Source: Lewinellaceae bacterium (GTDB taxonomy: Bacteria > Bacteroidota > Bacteroidia > Chitinophagales > Saprospiraceae). Taken from it: a stretch of 64,000 nt of DNA. Shown piece after piece: positions 61,746 to 64,000 of the stretch; within the stretch, counting starts at the first letter, position 1, and each line of letters begins with the position of its first letter. The notes below the pieces were generated by a model. The model saw only the letters and a list, made by a program, of their open reading frames with translations, ran no database searches and was not told where the DNA came from. Location: the NCBI GenBank assembly GCA_020636435.1, contig JACJXX010000001.1, positions 558,001-622,000 on the forward strand, read 5' to 3'. The position numbers and the translations under genes are program-made.

Positions 61746-62022
61746 GGCCGCCTGCTGTACAAGGCTTTCGAACGCTCCTGTCCTTACTTTTTTGCGGCCA
61801 AAAAAGTAACAAAAAACCCTTCCGCCTGACGCAGCTTCGGCTAAAACTGCCTTCCATTCCGCTGCACTCCGCAAACTCGCTTTGGCCGTTTGTTCGTTGC
61901 TCTATTTGTTTCGCCAACCTGGAGTTTACAGCCTTTTCAATAGGCTTCGCCGCTCAGGCAGTACGGAGTGCGGGCGCTCCATTACAGGCAATTTCTTAAC
62001 GCCGAACCTGCTAAGGGCGGGG
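61746..62022. repeat. Module-linked repeat, copy 2
   Basis: Close copy of 58371-58680 without the 30-base insert. The hairpin TTACTTTTTTG/CAAAAAAGTAA is at 61784-61794/61799-61809. It fills the gap between B2 and A3; no gene is supported here. Confidence 0.85.
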
Positions 62023-62052
62023 GTAAACGCCGGGCCACCCTGATTTCGCCGT

Positions 62053-63594
62053 TTACCATCCGCCACCCACCACCAGCTTCCCCCCTCTTACCAACTCCCC
62101 CTCTAAAAATACACTATAAAAATATAAACCAAGGGGCACATCGCCCACTTCCAGCCGAAACTCCCGACTGCCCACTCCCAGTACCTCCTCCAGCGCCACC
62201 TGCCCCAGCCCATTGTACAACACCACCCGCCCGGGCCGCCGCAGGGCCTGCTCGAACACTACCTTGACATAACCGGGCGCGGGGTTGGGGAAGAGGTAGG
62301 CTTTTTGGCGGGTAGGCGGATCTTGCTCTTTACTAGAGACAATCGGCTCGCAGGGGGGCGGTGGATCTTCCCCCTCTACTAAGGGGCCGAGGCGGTAGTT
62401 GGGGAAATGGGGGAGGGAGCGGGCATGATTGAACGGTAACTGAACAGCATGCTGCTCAAAGTTGCAGGCCAGGCCGGGTTCGTCCGGGTTGTGGATGACG
62501 TGTAAGACGTCGACGGTTGCGAAAGAGTTGATGTAGATCTTACAATCGGGAGCGAGTTGGGCATTAAAAAATTTAGTAGGAAAAGGAGATTGATAGCCGT
62601 CGTATTCAGCAACCGTAATGCGGGATGCTTCAATATCTGCCGCTAGTAAATCAAACTGGTAAACGAAATCTTCAGAACAGACGTATAAATACCTGGAATT
62701 TGGCGATACGGCCACTCCTCCTGTAAATGCTCCGTCGTCAATAGCAATGAACCTGAAATTGCTGAGTTGTCCGGTGTTTCGGCCGAAATCGAATATGAAG
62801 AGGCCATCCGCCGGCGTATACCGGATGTATTTGGTTCCATCAGGAGAGAAAACCGCCTGGCCTCCGCCTTCTCCCTGTTTAACGGTTGGGTTTCCGATTT
62901 GCTGTTCTGATAAATTTCCTATGCCGTTTTCTGTCAGCTCAAAATAATAATATTTATTTGACAAGTACTGAGGTACTATTACCCACCAGTCTGCGCCATT
63001 GCTTTGTTTAACGGCTGTTAGTTGACCCATACTCAGGCTATCAACAATTGCTATTTCATTTTTTAATATTATTTCTATCTCATCTGCTGGCCCACCTTTT
63101 ATTTTAGAAAATTGTAATTGAGTGGTCATCGCATCTACCTGAGGCCCTTCTAAATATTCTAAATGCGTATAGAATAGATAGTATTCATTTGAGGCAACCG
63201 AAGAAGGGAGAATTAAGCAACTTTGAGGCCCGGCAGGATATCCTAATAAGTTGCAAAAATCATTGTGAACACCTCCAACGTTTAAATTATCCCCATTATT
63301 CACAATTTGATGTTCTGAATCAACAATAGCGCATCCATTTGAATAAAAAAGTAATTGGCCAGAGGCATCGCTTATTGAAGCATTACTTAGATATATACTT
63401 ATCTCTATTGGGAGATATTGAATGTTTACAATTCCGTTTTCAAAATTCATTTGAACACCCTCTATTCCGGGGTATTCAGAAGTAGCATTGCTATTATACC
63501 CAAACATCCACACATAGTCATGTTTTTGTCCAATAACCAAAAGAGGAAGGCCCAATAAAAAAAGCACACCAATTTTTTTCAGCTCACTTTTCAT
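62053..63594 (-). CDS. A-type secreted propeller-like protein with T9SS domain, copy A3
   Basis: The ATG at 63594 gives MKSELKKIGVLFLLGLPLLV, nearly the A1 signal peptide, followed by KHDYVWMFGYNSNATSEYPG. Residues about 45-270 differ much more from A1 and A2 (ISIYLSNASISDASGQLLFY, GYPAGPQSCLILPSSVASNE). From HNPDEPGLACNFEQHAVQLP on it is again almost identical to them. The 3' end is altered: the other copies end KLVVSR, this one KLVVGGGW next to the repeat border, which might weaken the sorting signal. 513 residues. It is preceded by B3. The mosaic pattern fits gene conversion or recombination. Confidence 0.87.
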   Translation of the reverse strand: MKSELKKIGVLFLLGLPLLVIGQKHDYVWMFGYNSNATSEYPGIEGVQMNFENGIVNIQYLPIEISIYLSNASISDASGQLLFYSNGCAIVDSEHQIVNNGDNLNVGGVHNDFCNLLGYPAGPQSCLILPSSVASNEYYLFYTHLEYLEGPQVDAMTTQLQFSKIKGGPADEIEIILKNEIAIVDSLSMGQLTAVKQSNGADWWVIVPQYLSNKYYYFELTENGIGNLSEQQIGNPTVKQGEGGGQAVFSPDGTKYIRYTPADGLFIFDFGRNTGQLSNFRFIAIDDGAFTGGVAVSPNSRYLYVCSEDFVYQFDLLAADIEASRITVAEYDGYQSPFPTKFFNAQLAPDCKIYINSFATVDVLHVIHNPDEPGLACNFEQHAVQLPFNHARSLPHFPNYRLGPLVEGEDPPPPCEPIVSSKEQDPPTRQKAYLFPNPAPGYVKVVFEQALRRPGRVVLYNGLGQVALEEVLGVGSREFRLEVGDVPLGLYFYSVFLEGELVRGGKLVVGGGW

Positions 63595-63610
63595 ACAAAG
63601 CAAAATAAAG

Positions 63611-63645
63611 GAGGCGCCCCCAGCCTTAACTGCTGAAAGCGCCTC
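63611..63645 (-). terminator. Hairpin between B3 and A3
   Basis: GAGGCGCTTTCAGC pairs with GCTGGGGGCGCCTC-type sequence (63611-63624/63632-63645), followed by an A/T-rich stretch on the minus strand. Position matches the other two B-A gaps. Confidence 0.6.
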
Positions 63646-63651
63646 GTTTCT

Positions 63652-64000
63652 CTAGCGAATAATAATCAGCTTTTCTGTTTTGTGAATTGAACCCTGGCTT
63701 TTTATCATACAGTAATAGATGCCGGCGGGAACCTGGCTTGTGTTGACGATAAACATCGTCCTACCCACATCCAGGTTTTTTTCCAAATGTATCCTGCCAC
63801 GTGTATCATATACAAAAAGCTGGGTACGAGCCTCAACTGGCTTAGCCAGTTTCACCCACAGTTCATCTTTTGCCGGATTCGGGATTAATTGAATGTTTGA
63901 AGCAATTTCCGGATGGTGGACAGGCGCAGTCCTCTCCTCCGGCTCGGAAGCACAACGCTCTTCATCTTCATACTTCACAAGAGGGTCAACAAGGCTGTAC
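63652..64000 (-). CDS. B-type T9SS cargo protein, copy B3 (partial, runs off the window)
   Basis: Only the C-terminal 115 or so residues lie in the window; the frame is open at base 64000 (YSLVDPLVKYEDEERCASEP). The PEERTAPVHHPEIASNIQL linker leads into a type A sorting domain (NPAKDELWVKLAKPVEARTQ to HKTEKLIIIR). It is closer to B1 than to B2 in this part. Its position directly upstream of A3 repeats the B-A order. Whether this copy has a complete 5' end with a signal peptide cannot be seen. Confidence 0.85.
   Translation of the reverse strand, partial: YSLVDPLVKYEDEERCASEPEERTAPVHHPEIASNIQLIPNPAKDELWVKLAKPVEARTQLFVYDTRGRIHLEKNLDVGRTMFIVNTSQVPAGIYYCMIKSQGSIHKTEKLIIIR

Noticed and set aside
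61695..61874. N-terminal extension of B2
   Set aside because: Lies partly in the module-linked repeat, and the corresponding B1 sequence has an in-frame TAG.

Overview
The window is a GC-rich chromosomal segment of a Bacteroidota bacterium, most likely a Saprospiria/Saprospiraceae member. Evidence: at least eleven gene products or fragments end in a type IX secretion (T9SS) type A sorting domain; there is a HYR-repeat cargo with dockerin-like and cohesin-like modules; several genes carry the Bacteroidota -7 element TAnnTTTG about 10-50 nt upstream of the start; and Shine-Dalgarno sequences are mostly absent. No rRNA, tRNA, CRISPR array or phage genes were seen.

Layout. 1-8 kb: ilvE (minus), an unknown gene with rdgB, a TPR-like gene with secG, groES-groEL, and an HMG-CoA lyase. 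8-14.4 kb: a small membrane protein and a 5.7-kb T9SS cargo gene broken by about 19 frame changes. 15-21.4 kb: an unknown helical protein and the leuACDB operon. 21.5-26 kb: recQ and two glycosyltransferases. 26-41 kb: secreted and envelope proteins (a catalytically degenerate GH13 amylase-like cargo, rimM-lipoprotein-mnmA, RlpA-SPOR, cohesin-like lipoprotein, OmpA lipoprotein, M43 protease, DUF6438 lipoprotein, a 1024-aa protease/beta-helix cargo whose 5' end holds a (TG)9 tract, another cargo). 41-53.8 kb: acetyltransferase, CrtI-like oxidoreductase, DUF2953-like/GerW pair, cyclase-TolB-TPR regulator, glgX, nfu-mrp, a ribF::glycosyltransferase in-frame fusion across an A9 run, rluA and a periplasmic protein. 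54-64 kb: a tandem array of three 'B-A' modules, all on the minus strand. B is a helical C-terminal cargo segment without a signal peptide; A is a beta-propeller-like secreted protein. One B copy is split by a complete ISKra4-like insertion sequence.

Small repeats are the most unusual property. Octanucleotide tandem arrays, C-poor in the sense strand, start at or just after the stop codons of several genes. A miniature element family with 9-bp target duplications occurs three times; one copy is itself invaded by a second family with an 8-bp target duplication. A 32-bp hairpin repeat occurs three times. Several long foldback palindromes fill most of the larger gene-free gaps.

Functionally, the housekeeping genes cover leucine and branched-chain amino acid synthesis, protein folding and export, Fe-S assembly, flavin synthesis and RNA modification. 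The accessory genes concern the cell surface: secretion by T9SS, glycosylation, peptidoglycan binding and surface-protein diversification.
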